A stretch of 16,551 nt of DNA from an uncultured Bacilli bacterium. GTDB taxonomy: Bacteria; Bacillota_I; Bacilli_A; RF39; UBA660. The stretch covers positions 1-16,551 of the forward strand of contig CAKPBH010000030.1 in NCBI GenBank assembly GCA_934140355.1. The letters are read 5' to 3'. Shown here piece after piece: positions 7,811 to 14,915 of the stretch (within the stretch, counting starts at the first letter, position 1; every line of letters starts with the position of its first letter). Below the pieces are notes generated by a model that was not told the origin of the DNA, ran no database searches, and saw only the letters and a program-made list of their open reading frames with translations. A program made the translations under genes and the position numbers.

Positions 7811-7839
7811 ATTATACAAAAAAAATACCTATTTGACTA
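7811..7839 (-). promoter_or_regulatory. promoter of the HerA-like gene
   Basis: On the minus strand TAGTCA (7834-7839, 4 of 6 matches to TTGACA), a 17-nt spacer and a perfect TATAAT (7811-7816). It lies 34 nt upstream of the start codon and just upstream of the GAGAGGAG ribosome binding site. Confidence 0.55.
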
Positions 7840-7908
7840 GATATTTTTTTGTTTCATCATCATTTTTTTATTTGTAAAAAATTATAAAAGTGTTATTTGA
7901 AGAACTTT

Positions 7909-9393
7909 TTATTGGGTATTTCCTAAATACTCATACAACATAAATCTTCCATCTTTATGAAGCAATTTGTAATTAGATGATGCTGCTAAAATCTGATTTA
8001 AATCAGTATCTTTATAGATAAGAATATGTGTTATATGATATTTTTGAAATACTCTTCCATATTTTTCGGTTATTTTCATGGATTCATTGAAAATATCGTC
8101 TTTATGATTAAAAGGTTTTGTATAGAGATCACACCTAGAATCTACAAATACTTTAATATCTTTATATAATAAATAACTTCCAAAGTCATATTCATTGTAT
8201 AAAGTGACTTTTTTCATATCTAGATTTTTTTTCATATATTCTACCATAGTCACTGGATAGGTATTTGAATCAATAAATTCTTCTTTAAAATTAATATTAT
8301 AAACTATTCCTGAGGTGATAATAATTGTTATTGTTACAATTAATAAACTATATCCTGGTAAATTATAGTCTAATGGAGATGATGTTTTAATTTTTCCTAT
8401 ATTACAAATTAGACGGCATAAATAAAACATTCCAATAATCGCTAATAAGGCTATGTGTCTTACTGAAAGAAATGACATTAGAAGTAGTCCACCTATCATA
8501 GCTAAGTCAGATAACTTTATCTTTACTTTTGTAAAAATCAATGGAATTAGAAAAATCAATAAATAGCCAATAACAAAGAAATTTTCAATTAATACTAGTG
8601 GTTTATGTTCATTGATGTATTGCATTGTATTTCCTTGTAAAATTTTAATGAAATAAGTGTATGGTGTACTACCTATTGGTGTTAATAAGCCAAGAGGTAA
8701 ACTGATTAAAAAGGCTAAACTTAAGTATTTTATATATTGATTTTGATTTAATTCTATCTTTTGGGTAAATATTCCTAATTTTGGTTGATGTTTTATTTTA
8801 TTGACTAACCAAGCTACTCCATATTCGAATAAGTATGGTAACATTAAAATGAAATAAAATGGCCAAACAGCTGCGTGTAAATTAGCAATTAAAATATTTA
8901 AAACCATTAATAAAATTATATATCGTTTTTTTCCACTTTCTAAAAGATTTTCAATAAATATGATTTCAATAAAAAATAACAAATAGGTAATTAATTGAGC
9001 TCTAGCCGTTGCAAATCGTGCTAACATAATCATTGATAATATGCTAAATAGAAGACTTAAAAAATAGCTTTTATTCTTTTTTAAATTGGTAAAATAAAAA
9101 ATTAGGCCAAGTAATATAAAAATGATTATTGTAACATGATATAATCCAGCCAAACCTCCCTTCTGATATAATTTGTAAGTCATAATATCATAAAGCCAAT
9201 GGGGATAGGTATAATCTAATTTGTGAATAGAAAAATGATCTTTCATATCAATTCCCTTTTTTAAGATAGATTCTCCCACTTTAATGGTATAAAAGGTATC
9301 ATTTTGAAAACTTCTGGATGTGAAAGCAACCCCTATCATTATAATAATGAATATACTAGTAATTATCATTGGCATTTTCTTTTTTGTGTTCAT
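7909..9393 (-). CDS. polytopic membrane protein, GT-C glycosyltransferase-like
   Basis: A 494-residue integral membrane protein with roughly ten hydrophobic helices between residues 8 and about 370, then a C-terminal soluble domain of about 125 residues. The first extracytoplasmic loop reads NDTFYTIKVGESIL then YTYPHWLYDI. An acidic residue just after helix 1 and a YPHWLYD motif are features of the GT-C fold, which uses lipid-linked sugars. The C-terminal part contains YNEYDFGSYLLYKD and VFVDSRCDLY, seen in a widespread uncharacterised family of such proteins. The start at 9393 has GGGAGGA 5-7 nt upstream and lies inside the end of the upstream nucleotidyltransferase gene (38-nt overlap), so the two are coupled. 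A cell-surface glycan role is inferred from fold and neighbour; the sugar and acceptor are unknown. Confidence 0.6.
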   Translation of the reverse strand: MNTKKKMPMIITSIFIIIMIGVAFTSRSFQNDTFYTIKVGESILKKGIDMKDHFSIHKLDYTYPHWLYDIMTYKLYQKGGLAGLYHVTIIIFILLGLIFYFTNLKKNKSYFLSLLFSILSMIMLARFATARAQLITYLLFFIEIIFIENLLESGKKRYIILLMVLNILIANLHAAVWPFYFILMLPYLFEYGVAWLVNKIKHQPKLGIFTQKIELNQNQYIKYLSLAFLISLPLGLLTPIGSTPYTYFIKILQGNTMQYINEHKPLVLIENFFVIGYLLIFLIPLIFTKVKIKLSDLAMIGGLLLMSFLSVRHIALLAIIGMFYLCRLICNIGKIKTSSPLDYNLPGYSLLIVTITIIITSGIVYNINFKEEFIDSNTYPVTMVEYMKKNLDMKKVTLYNEYDFGSYLLYKDIKVFVDSRCDLYTKPFNHKDDIFNESMKITEKYGRVFQKYHITHILIYKDTDLNQILAASSNYKLLHKDGRFMLYEYLGNTQ

Positions 9394-10276
9394 TATTTTC
9401 CTCCCATAAATTATCTGGATAAATTCCTGATTTTATTTGTTCGTGTATGTATTTTTTCAACTTTTCTAAATCTTTTTGATAAGTTATTCCATGAAATTTA
9501 GAAGTTGTAGATAAAACTGCAACAGTTTTCTTTTCTCTAGTAATTATTTCTTGAACAATAGAAGGTAAGTAAAATTCTTTTTGTTCAAGGTTAGTTTCTT
9601 GTGATAAAAATTCTTTGAAATACTGGGTAGCATAGTTAAAAATATCTTGAGAAAAACCGAATAAATTTAATGATACTGCCTCTTTTTCATCTAATTCTTG
9701 ATTGGTTTTTAAGTCTACTATTTTCTCTCCTATTTTTTTTATTGCTGTATATTCTGTAATTGTCTTTAAAGAGTTATCGTTATTTAACTCACATACTCCT
9801 CTTGATACTGTTCCGTTGTCGCTTAAAGTATTTTTTAACGAATAGGCTACCATCGCATAACAATTTTGGGGATTTTTCTTTAAAAAATTCCCTAACTGTA
9901 GGATGGCATCTCTTCCGTAAAAGTCATCCGCATTCATTACCATAAAAGAACTATTTACTTCATTTTGACTTGCAAGAAGTGCTTGACCAGTTCCCCACGG
10001 CTTTGTTCTTTGAACATTTACGGAAATGGGGGTTGATTCTAACTTTTGAAAAACATAAGAGATGGGAATTACTTTCTCTATTCTTTTTCCAATTGTTTCT
10101 TGAAACTGCTTATGCATTTCTTCTTTTATTACAAAAATTACTTTGTCAATTCCAGCTTTTTTGGCATCATAAATTGAATAATCAATAATCAATTCTCCAT
10201 TAGGACCAACTGGAGTTAACTGCTTCAATCCTCCAAAGCGGCTTCCCATTCCTGCCGCCATTACTACTAAATTCAT
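9356..10276 (-). CDS. sugar-phosphate nucleotidyltransferase family protein
   Basis: A 306-residue cytoplasmic nucleotidyltransferase, the type that joins a sugar 1-phosphate to an NTP to give an NDP-sugar. The N-terminal nucleotide-binding signature VVMAAGMGSRFGGLKQLTPVG is at about residues 4-24, cut here for length around AAGMGSRFGG. KPWGTGQALLA at 92-102 and NADDFYG at 115-121 supply the base-binding and metal-binding aspartates. The C-terminal third (NLFGFSQDIF, then FYLPSIV) fits the acceptor side of the family. The start was placed at the second of two adjacent ATGs (10274-10276), giving MNLVVMAAG, which is usual for the family; GGAGG is 4 nt away. The frame extends to 10303 from GTG but that precedes the ribosome binding site. 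It overlaps the membrane protein gene by 38 nt; together they probably serve surface polysaccharide or glycolipid synthesis. The sugar cannot be told. Confidence 0.8.
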   Translation of the reverse strand: MNLVVMAAGMGSRFGGLKQLTPVGPNGELIIDYSIYDAKKAGIDKVIFVIKEEMHKQFQETIGKRIEKVIPISYVFQKLESTPISVNVQRTKPWGTGQALLASQNEVNSSFMVMNADDFYGRDAILQLGNFLKKNPQNCYAMVAYSLKNTLSDNGTVSRGVCELNNDNSLKTITEYTAIKKIGEKIVDLKTNQELDEKEAVSLNLFGFSQDIFNYATQYFKEFLSQETNLEQKEFYLPSIVQEIITREKKTVAVLSTTSKFHGITYQKDLEKLKKYIHEQIKSGIYPDNLWEENNEHKKENANDNY

Positions 10277-10333
10277 CATTCCTCCTTTTCTATTAAAACA
10301 CACGGTTTATTCTCTTAGTACAACCGTATTATC

Positions 10334-10342
10334 ATTATATCA
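10334..10342 (-). promoter_or_regulatory. extended -10 promoter of the nucleotidyltransferase/membrane-protein pair
   Basis: On the minus strand TGATATAAT, a perfect TATAAT with the TGN extension, lies about 58 nt before the start codon. No good -35 is seen, as is usual for extended -10 promoters. Between it and the gene, ACGGTT (10322-10327) can pair with AACCGT (10302-10307). Confidence 0.5.
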
Positions 10343-10573
10343 CGAAATAAGAAGGAAAGGTTTAATTTAATTAATAGTAAATAAAACAATGGTCAAAGCT
10401 GGTTATTAGTTGAATAGAAAAATTAAAAGTTAGTCTTTTTAATACAAAACTCATTTTTGTTAAACGATTCCCTAAATTTAAGATGATCTAAAAAATAATA
10501 TCTTAATGTTTTTTTAAATTTTTATTTTTCTGTAGTACGTTTTACCTGGTACAATTTCTTCAAGAAAATAAAA

Positions 10574-10611
10574 TTAAAAAAATCACACCTAATATTTAGA
10601 TGTAATTTTTT
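10574..10611 (-). terminator. Rho-independent terminator, hairpin repeat copy B
   Basis: On the minus strand ATTACATCTAA (10596-10606) pairs with TTAGGTGTGAT (10582-10592) through a 3-nt loop, with two G-U pairs, followed by a T-rich run (complement of 10571-10581). It lies about 60 nt after the stop of the 10670-11590 gene. The stem shares the CATCTAA core with copies at 3773 and 16079. The block TTAGAAGAA just to its right (10624-10632) also matches copy A (3820-3828). Confidence 0.7.
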
Positions 10612-10669
10612 AGAAACACCGAATTTAGAAGAATCAAAATAAAAAGACAAATGCCTCATGATTCGTTTT

Positions 10670-11590
10670 TTATTTTTTTCTTTTCATTAAGCGATCCTTT
10701 GTTTCACAGAAGTTAGAAATAGTTGTGGCTAAGTAATTCAATGAATCGGTTAAATTAACATTGGTTGTATAATCTGGATTGTCTAAAATAGTTTGATAAA
10801 TATTGAGATAAATATTAAAAAATTCTTGATCAGTTAAAAGAGAAAATAATATCTCTAGTTTTACTTTAGATAATAGTGTACTCTCAAAATTTTGAGAAAA
10901 TGATGGTTTTAAAATCTCGGAAAGGCATTCATTTAATTCACCAGCCGTGTGATAAACAAACCTTTGATGAACCAATTGTTCGTCTTGTTTAAACAATTTG
11001 CAAACATATCTTTCATCCTTTTTTTCCTCTAATAAGTTATTATTTCTAAAATATTCATCAAAAATTTTATTTCTAAATAATTCTTGATATTTAAATTTAA
11101 TTAAAATATTTTTTTCGTCTTTGGATAAAGAAAATTGAATGTACTTATTTGTGATTGATAACATCTGTTTTATATAACTTATTGTGTATTGAACGTCGAT
11201 AGCAAAAACATTTTCGTTTTCCCTTAAATATGAAGTTTTATTACTAGATAACAAAGGATTAATAAATTCAGGGGATAATAAATACTGAATAATTCTCTCG
11301 CTGACATAAAATTTTTCTTCACTAGATAAATCTGTATTTTTTACTAAAACAGTAATTTCTTCCACTATTCTTGTATAATTGTTTAAATTAATTTTTAAAG
11401 AGTGATAAATCTTATTTTCCATTTCTCGTGCAAGAGTTAAATACTCTAAATTTTTTTGATATTCTTTTTTGTTGTCATCCATTTCAATTTTAGCCAAATT
11501 CATATATATTTGGTAAATATTTTTACTTAAGGTCACCCACGTTGAAAGTTGTTCTTGTTCTTCTTTTCTTTTTTGTAAACTATTTTTCAT
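10670..11590 (-). CDS. hypothetical all-helical soluble protein
   Basis: A 306-residue protein I do not recognise. It looks almost entirely helical and charged, beginning with a Lys/Glu/Gln-rich segment (KNSLQKRKEEQEQLS) suited to a short coiled coil and ending in a basic tail (RLMKRKK). There is no signal peptide, membrane segment or recognisable catalytic motif. Cysteines are few (VCKLF, SNFCETK). The start has GGAGGA 6 nt upstream. It follows the helical-repeat gene by 58 nt on the same strand and ends at a good terminator, so the two are probably one operon. A scaffold or partner role for the repeat protein is only a guess. Confidence 0.6.
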   Translation of the reverse strand: MKNSLQKRKEEQEQLSTWVTLSKNIYQIYMNLAKIEMDDNKKEYQKNLEYLTLAREMENKIYHSLKINLNNYTRIVEEITVLVKNTDLSSEEKFYVSERIIQYLLSPEFINPLLSSNKTSYLRENENVFAIDVQYTISYIKQMLSITNKYIQFSLSKDEKNILIKFKYQELFRNKIFDEYFRNNNLLEEKKDERYVCKLFKQDEQLVHQRFVYHTAGELNECLSEILKPSFSQNFESTLLSKVKLEILFSLLTDQEFFNIYLNIYQTILDNPDYTTNVNLTDSLNYLATTISNFCETKDRLMKRKK

Positions 11591-11648
11591 CCTACTTCCT
11601 CCAATAATTGTATATTCTACCAGGCAAGAATAGTTTTGTAAATCTTTT

Positions 11649-13235
11649 TTATAAACTTTTTAGACATTCTTGAAAATATTTGTCTTTTAAAATATCTGAA
11701 TTTTTAAAATAACCCTCTAAATCAAAATTTAATTTTTTATTGTTGCCTCTAATATAATAAACCATTCGAAAAGCATAATTAATGATTCTTTTTAATTCTC
11801 TTTTATCTAATAAGGTTATATCAATATAAGATAAATTATTAAAATTTTTATCAATTACATATCGCATAAAACGATAACTACAACTTAGAGGAATGGGATA
11901 TTTTCCCTCTATTAAAAACTCATCATTATGGAATTCATAAGATTTTTTTTCGATATAAAATAAAAGATTCTCAACAAAGTTTTTCGAATGTTCTAGATGA
12001 AAAAAATCAGTATGTTGAACTATTGGTACTTTATTTTGAAGAAAATAACCAATCATTTTTTTATTTTCTAACAAATGATAATTAAAATAAACACCATCCT
12101 GTAAAAAATCTTCTAATTTGAATTTATAATTTCCTTCTTTCATTTGTTGAAAACAAGATTCGATTAATTTATCATTTTTTTGTTTTTCATTAACCCTAGT
12201 AGTCGCAATCCACCGAAAATCTAGATGAATTAAATAATTCATAAAAGAATAGTTTTCTAAAAAAAAGGGATAAAATGAAAAGTTCATGATATCAATTTTT
12301 TGATGATTATCTTCTAGTTTTTTTGTGGTGAAATCAATGATATTATTTCTTTGTTGATCAGATAAATGATACCAATTGATATAGCGAATATTATTCACAT
12401 CCTCCGCTACCATATATTGAATAAACGCTATATTTTCTTTTAATTCTTCTGCTAGGGAATCATGATTTAGAATATTGATAAGATAATTAGGGTTGTTTTT
12501 TAAAGATTGCATGATAGTTTTTACTAATATTTCTTTATCTGTAATAGTAATATTTCTTAACATTGTATCTGTTAAATTATCAACATATTGAATATTATTT
12601 TCAATTAAATAAAGAATAAAATCAAAATTTGTCAATAATGCTTGAGGAAGTGTTTTATCACTTTTCAAAAAATAGTTTAGGGAAAATTTTTGTTTTCTTG
12701 CTTTTGCTAAAGCAATTTGAACTAAAGCCCTTTGAGAGGCAATAATATCATCTTGATAAACAATGTATTTTATATTAGAAAAATCTTGTTCAATCAAATA
12801 AGTCATAAAAATGATGCTTTGGCTTAAGGCAAGTGGTAAACAATCTGGATATGTTAATAGATCTTTTATCTCTAATTTAATGTTTTCTTCCTTTATTTTT
12901 TGAATACTATACTCAATTAAAAATTCTTTTTTTTCTTTTTCGATAGCGAACTTGTCTATTAATCTTAAGTTATATATATTTAACTCTATTATTTTCTTGT
13001 CAAAATAGTAGCAATGATAAAAGGTAATTTCTCTTCCATTTTCATAATATCTAGCATGTGTAGTATTAAAATAATTATCCACTTGGAAATTAGAGGATAG
13101 TTTATTAAAATACTTATTTAGTATTTTTCTTTGATTATTTTTGGATAATTGGTAAAATTCTTTAGGATGATAAGATAAATTTGCTTCATTTTTTAATATT
13201 TTATATTTTAATAGAAACATTAACGTCTTTATCAT
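11649..13235 (-). CDS. hypothetical protein with six ~65-residue helical repeats
   Basis: A 528-residue protein of unknown function. By eye it contains about six tandem repeats, starting near residues 129, 196, 260, 322, 383 and 446. Each begins with a YP/LP-x-x-L segment, then FMxYLIExDFxNIxYI, a helix with a K/Q-rich stretch and a closing xFxLxxFL segment. A decayed earlier unit may occupy about 60-128. Such arrays usually fold as alpha-solenoids that bind proteins or peptides. There is no signal peptide, and no membrane or catalytic motif. Start ATG 13235 has a GAGGCGGGA site upstream and a promoter just above. It sits back-to-back with the DGR, whose template region begins about 150 nt to the right, transcribed away from it. 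Similar repeat proteins are, as I recall, often expanded in small-genome Firmicutes; no name is claimed. Confidence 0.65.
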   Translation of the reverse strand: MIKTLMFLLKYKILKNEANLSYHPKEFYQLSKNNQRKILNKYFNKLSSNFQVDNYFNTTHARYYENGREITFYHCYYFDKKIIELNIYNLRLIDKFAIEKEKKEFLIEYSIQKIKEENIKLEIKDLLTYPDCLPLALSQSIIFMTYLIEQDFSNIKYIVYQDDIIASQRALVQIALAKARKQKFSLNYFLKSDKTLPQALLTNFDFILYLIENNIQYVDNLTDTMLRNITITDKEILVKTIMQSLKNNPNYLINILNHDSLAEELKENIAFIQYMVAEDVNNIRYINWYHLSDQQRNNIIDFTTKKLEDNHQKIDIMNFSFYPFFLENYSFMNYLIHLDFRWIATTRVNEKQKNDKLIESCFQQMKEGNYKFKLEDFLQDGVYFNYHLLENKKMIGYFLQNKVPIVQHTDFFHLEHSKNFVENLLFYIEKKSYEFHNDEFLIEGKYPIPLSCSYRFMRYVIDKNFNNLSYIDITLLDKRELKRIINYAFRMVYYIRGNNKKLNFDLEGYFKNSDILKDKYFQECLKSL

Positions 13236-13261
13236 TTTCCCGCCTCTTTCTACTTAAATAT

Positions 13262-13290
13262 ATTCTACCAAAATTATCAAAAAAAGTCAT
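13262..13290 (-). promoter_or_regulatory. probable promoter of the helical-repeat operon
   Basis: On the minus strand ATGACT (13285-13290, 4 of 6 to TTGACA), a 17-nt spacer and TAGAAT (13262-13267, 5 of 6), ending 26 nt before the start codon. Confidence 0.45.
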
Positions 13291-13434
13291 TAATTATTCA
13301 ATTTTATTTTATAACTTATGGTTAAGTTTTGTTCTTTCAAAAGAGCTAAGGGGCTAGTTTTTTTCTAAATTTATAAAAAAAATAGGTTTCTATTAAAATA
13401 CTTGATGGCTAATCTTATTTATTTGTTTTTTAGC

Positions 13435-13557
13435 TTTGGCTCGCCTCGCCGTCCTACTTCAATTCTTGGAACGCTGATGCGAACGGTTGGCACGTCAATG
13501 CTTCGGGGTACCTCAATCATTGGAATTGGGTGTCTAATTCTTGGATTGGCGTGCGCC
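13435..13557 (+). repeat. DGR template repeat 1 (TR1)
   Basis: A non-coding 123-nt copy of the variable end of the target gene, visibly richer in GC than its surroundings. It matches VR (16357-16479, opposite strand) at all but 9 positions. Five of those fall on TR1 adenines (A to C, T, G, T, G). The other four (T, C, G, T in TR1) lie mostly in its left half. In the target frame it is fully open and places AAY (Asn) codons at positions that vary in VR, as expected of a DGR template. It ends in GGCGTGCGCC, the GC-rich initiation-of-homing end shared with VR. Confidence 0.88.
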
Positions 13558-13560
13558 TAG

Positions 13561-13698
13561 ATTCCTACTACGATTAGTTTTTTGCTAATGCACTGAGAAT
13601 GATTGATTACGGTTAATTATGTGAAGAAGTAATAACTTTAATTTGAAGTTATAATCTATTTTTGTAGATTGGAAACAAGATTGGTCATTTAGGTATAT
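13561..13698 (+). ncRNA. DGR spacer RNA, copy 1 (three stem-loops)
   Basis: Directly follows TR1 and is identical to copy 2 at 13914-14051. It folds locally into ATTAG/CTAAT (13573-13589), ATAACTT/AAGTTAT (13632-13652) and AATCTA/TAGATT (13653-13670); the last two stems abut. In the Bordetella phage DGR, the region just 3' of TR is needed for template-primed cDNA synthesis, and this stretch sits in the same place with the same ~140-nt length. Confidence 0.55.
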
Positions 13699-13745
13699 AT
13701 CAAGATAAAAGTTTTGTTTCTTTTATAGTAAATTTTTTTATTCTG

Positions 13746-13754
13746 TGTTAAAAT
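13746..13754 (+). promoter_or_regulatory. possible extended -10 ahead of TR2
   Basis: TGTTAAAAT (TG at 13746-13747, TAAAAT at 13749-13754) about 40 nt before TR2. The matching spot in front of TR1 has TAAAAT without TG. No good -35 is seen. It could start a separate TR2 RNA. Confidence 0.25.
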
Positions 13755-13790
13755 ACTTTCTCGACTAATCTTATTTACTTGTTTTTTAGC

Positions 13791-13910
13791 TTTGGCTCGC
13801 CTCGCCGTCCTACTTCAATTCCTGGAATGCTAATGCGAACGGCTGGTACGTCAATGCTTCGGGGCACCTCAATCATTGGACTTAGGTGACTTCTGGGCTT
13901 GGCGTGCGCC
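13791..13910 (+). repeat. DGR template repeat 2 (TR2)
   Basis: A 120-nt core related to TR1 and VR. In its first ~50 nt it differs from VR only at adenines (A to C, T, T in AAT, AAT codons), so it is a better template for that part than TR1. In its right part it is a poor match: several C/T differences, a TAG where TR1 and VR have TGG, and a 3-nt deletion. It keeps the GGCGTGCGCC end. It may be an active alternative template, a template for another target outside the window, or a decaying copy. Confidence 0.8.
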
Positions 13911-13913
13911 TAG

Positions 13914-14051
13914 ATTCCTACTACGATTAGTTTTTTGCTAATGCACTGAGAATGATTGATTACGGTTAATTATGTGAAGAAGTAATAACTTTAATTTGAA
14001 GTTATAATCTATTTTTGTAGATTGGAAACAAGATTGGTCATTTAGGTATAT
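13914..14051 (+). ncRNA. DGR spacer RNA, copy 2 (three stem-loops)
   Basis: Identical to copy 1. Stems: ATTAG/CTAAT (13926-13942), ATAACTT/AAGTTAT (13985-14005), AATCTA/TAGATT (14006-14023). This copy is the one next to the accessory and RT genes, 125 nt before the first start codon, and is therefore the likeliest to act with the RT in the usual DGR layout. Confidence 0.55.
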
Positions 14052-14064
14052 ACCTTAAATAAAT

Positions 14065-14112
14065 AATATAGACGCAATCAGACAATTAATGTTTGATTGC
14101 TATTGCTATATT
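14065..14112 (+). promoter_or_regulatory. two-tier hairpin between TR2 spacer and first accessory gene
   Basis: Inner stem GCAATCAGACA (14074-14084) with TGTTTGATTGC (14090-14100): 11 bp with one G-U pair and a 5-nt ATTAA loop. Outer stem AATATAG (14065-14071) with CTATATT (14106-14112). No T-tract follows, so it is not an ordinary terminator. It could bound the template RNA, guide processing or regulate readthrough into the RT operon. Confidence 0.55.
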
Positions 14113-14176
14113 GATAACAAAGTTTTATCTAAAGAACAAGGGATAAATCTTTTGGGGACAAGATAAGGAGATTGAA

Positions 14177-14587
14177 ATGACATTAAAAGAAGAATACAAA
14201 AATAGAAAAGAAAATCATCAAAATAAAATAATTTTATTTGAGTCTGGTAGCTTTTATGTTACTTTTTTTCAAGATGCAGATATTTTAAGTTACCTTTTTT
14301 CTTATAAAATTCATGATGATAAAGTAGGATTTCCTACAAAAAATTTAGAGAAGGTTTTATTTGAACTTCGAACTAAAAAATTAAATTATGTTATGATTAG
14401 TCAGAATAAAAAAGATATTATATATGATGAATTTGAGGAAAGAAACTATTTGTCATTGTTGGAAGTTGCTTCATCTTACAGCAAAGAGAATCTAAGGATA
14501 ATGAATCTTTTAGAGGAAATTCAATATATACTCCAAGTTAATCCTAAATATTATCAAAAAATTAAGGATTTTATTGATGAACTCTAA
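14177..14587 (+). CDS. MutS domain I-like (MSL) DGR accessory protein
   Basis: A 136-residue protein whose N-terminal ~75 residues resemble the mismatch-recognition domain I of MutS: IILFESGSFYVTFFQDADIL (18-37) lines up with the LLFRMGDFYELFxxDA signature, and GFPTKNLEKVLFELRTKKLNYVMI with the GVPYHxxExYLxKLxxxGYxVAI strand-helix. Of the MutS Phe-x-Glu mismatch motif, Phe26 is kept but the Glu is Val28. There is no ATPase or other MutS domain; the C-terminal ~50 residues are helical and unassigned. MutS-like accessory genes have been noted in some DGRs; a role handling TR-VR heteroduplexes or RT fidelity is inferred. ATG has AAGGAG 7 nt upstream. Its end overlaps the Avd-like gene by 11 nt, marking a coupled operon. 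Confidence 0.7.
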   Translation: MTLKEEYKNRKENHQNKIILFESGSFYVTFFQDADILSYLFSYKIHDDKVGFPTKNLEKVLFELRTKKLNYVMISQNKKDIIYDEFEERNYLSLLEVASSYSKENLRIMNLLEEIQYILQVNPKYYQKIKDFIDEL

Positions 14588-14915
14588 TTTTCAATTGTTG
14601 CAAAAAACTGAAAAGGCGATTCAATATATTCAATGGTTAATTCCTAATTATCCTAAAAAGGAGTATATCCTAAAGGGAAATATTGAAAAGTGTACCTATG
14701 CACTAATTGAGTATATTTTTTCTTATCAAATTAATCAAAGTGAGAGAATTCGGCAAAAGTATTTAAAGGATTTTTTGGTTCAATTATCTATGCTAAACTT
14801 TTATATGGAAATTAGTTTTAACAAGAAATATATTAGTAAAAGACAATATGAGGTTGTTGGTCGATTTTTAGTAGAAATTAGAAAAATTGCTTTTGGAGTC
14901 ATTCGAAGTGAATAA
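14577..14915 (+). CDS. avd: Avd-like DGR accessory protein (four-helix bundle)
   Basis: A 112-residue basic helical protein of the Avd family. Avd forms a pentameric four-helix-bundle barrel that binds the DGR RT and template RNA and is needed for mutagenic homing. Family marks are YIQWLIPNYPKKEYILKGNIEKC (residues 17-39, cut here around LIPNYPKKEYILKGNI), the middle helices about 28-52 and 55-83, and a closing KKYISKRQYEVVGRFLVEI segment (83-101), very like the Avd KxISxxQYExxxxxLxEIG end. Basic residues suit RNA binding. Start: ATG 14577, with AAGGA 8 nt upstream; the TTG just before it is less likely. It overlaps the MutS-like gene by 11 nt and the RT gene by 8 nt. The fold also occurs in 23S rRNA intervening-sequence proteins, but the context decides for Avd. 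Confidence 0.8.
   Translation: MNSNFQLLQKTEKAIQYIQWLIPNYPKKEYILKGNIEKCTYALIEYIFSYQINQSERIRQKYLKDFLVQLSMLNFYMEISFNKKYISKRQYEVVGRFLVEIRKIAFGVIRSE

Larger units (their letters stand above)
10304..10669. other. 366-nt intergenic region
   Basis: The left end carries the nucleotidyltransferase promoter and the right part carries the terminator-like repeat B of the 10670-11590 gene. The stretch 10380-10560 is AT-rich with no open frame, RNA gene or clear repeat that I can recognise. Confidence 0.5.
13393..13698 (+). repeat. direct repeat unit 1: leader + TR1 + spacer
   Basis: This ~306-nt block is repeated at 13748-14051. Leaders share TTAAAATACTT, CTAATCTTATTTA and TTGTTTTTTAGCTTTGG. The cores differ (see TR entries), and the part after the core runs identical for about 138 nt. 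A weaker match (AAGTTTTGTT…CTTT at 13325 and 13708) suggests the duplicated unit may begin some 40-70 nt further left. Confidence 0.85.
13748..14051 (+). repeat. direct repeat unit 2: leader + TR2 + spacer
   Basis: Second tandem copy of the unit at 13393-13698, offset 355 nt in the leader and 353 nt after the core. The leader has a few differences and one indel, the core has about 11 substitutions and a 3-nt gap, and the following ~138 nt show none. Confidence 0.85.

Noticed and set aside
13438..13590. Open frame through TR1 as a short gene
   Set aside because: It reads like the target protein only because TR copies VR. There is no start codon or ribosome binding site and the frame ends just after the core, so it is a template, not a gene.
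13393..14051. CRISPR array
   Set aside because: Only two long units with a 350-nt period and no short regular repeats or spacers; explained as duplicated TR units.
14577..14915. 23S rRNA intervening-sequence protein
   Set aside because: Same four-helix fold, but it overlaps a DGR RT gene and there is no rRNA nearby, so Avd is the better call.
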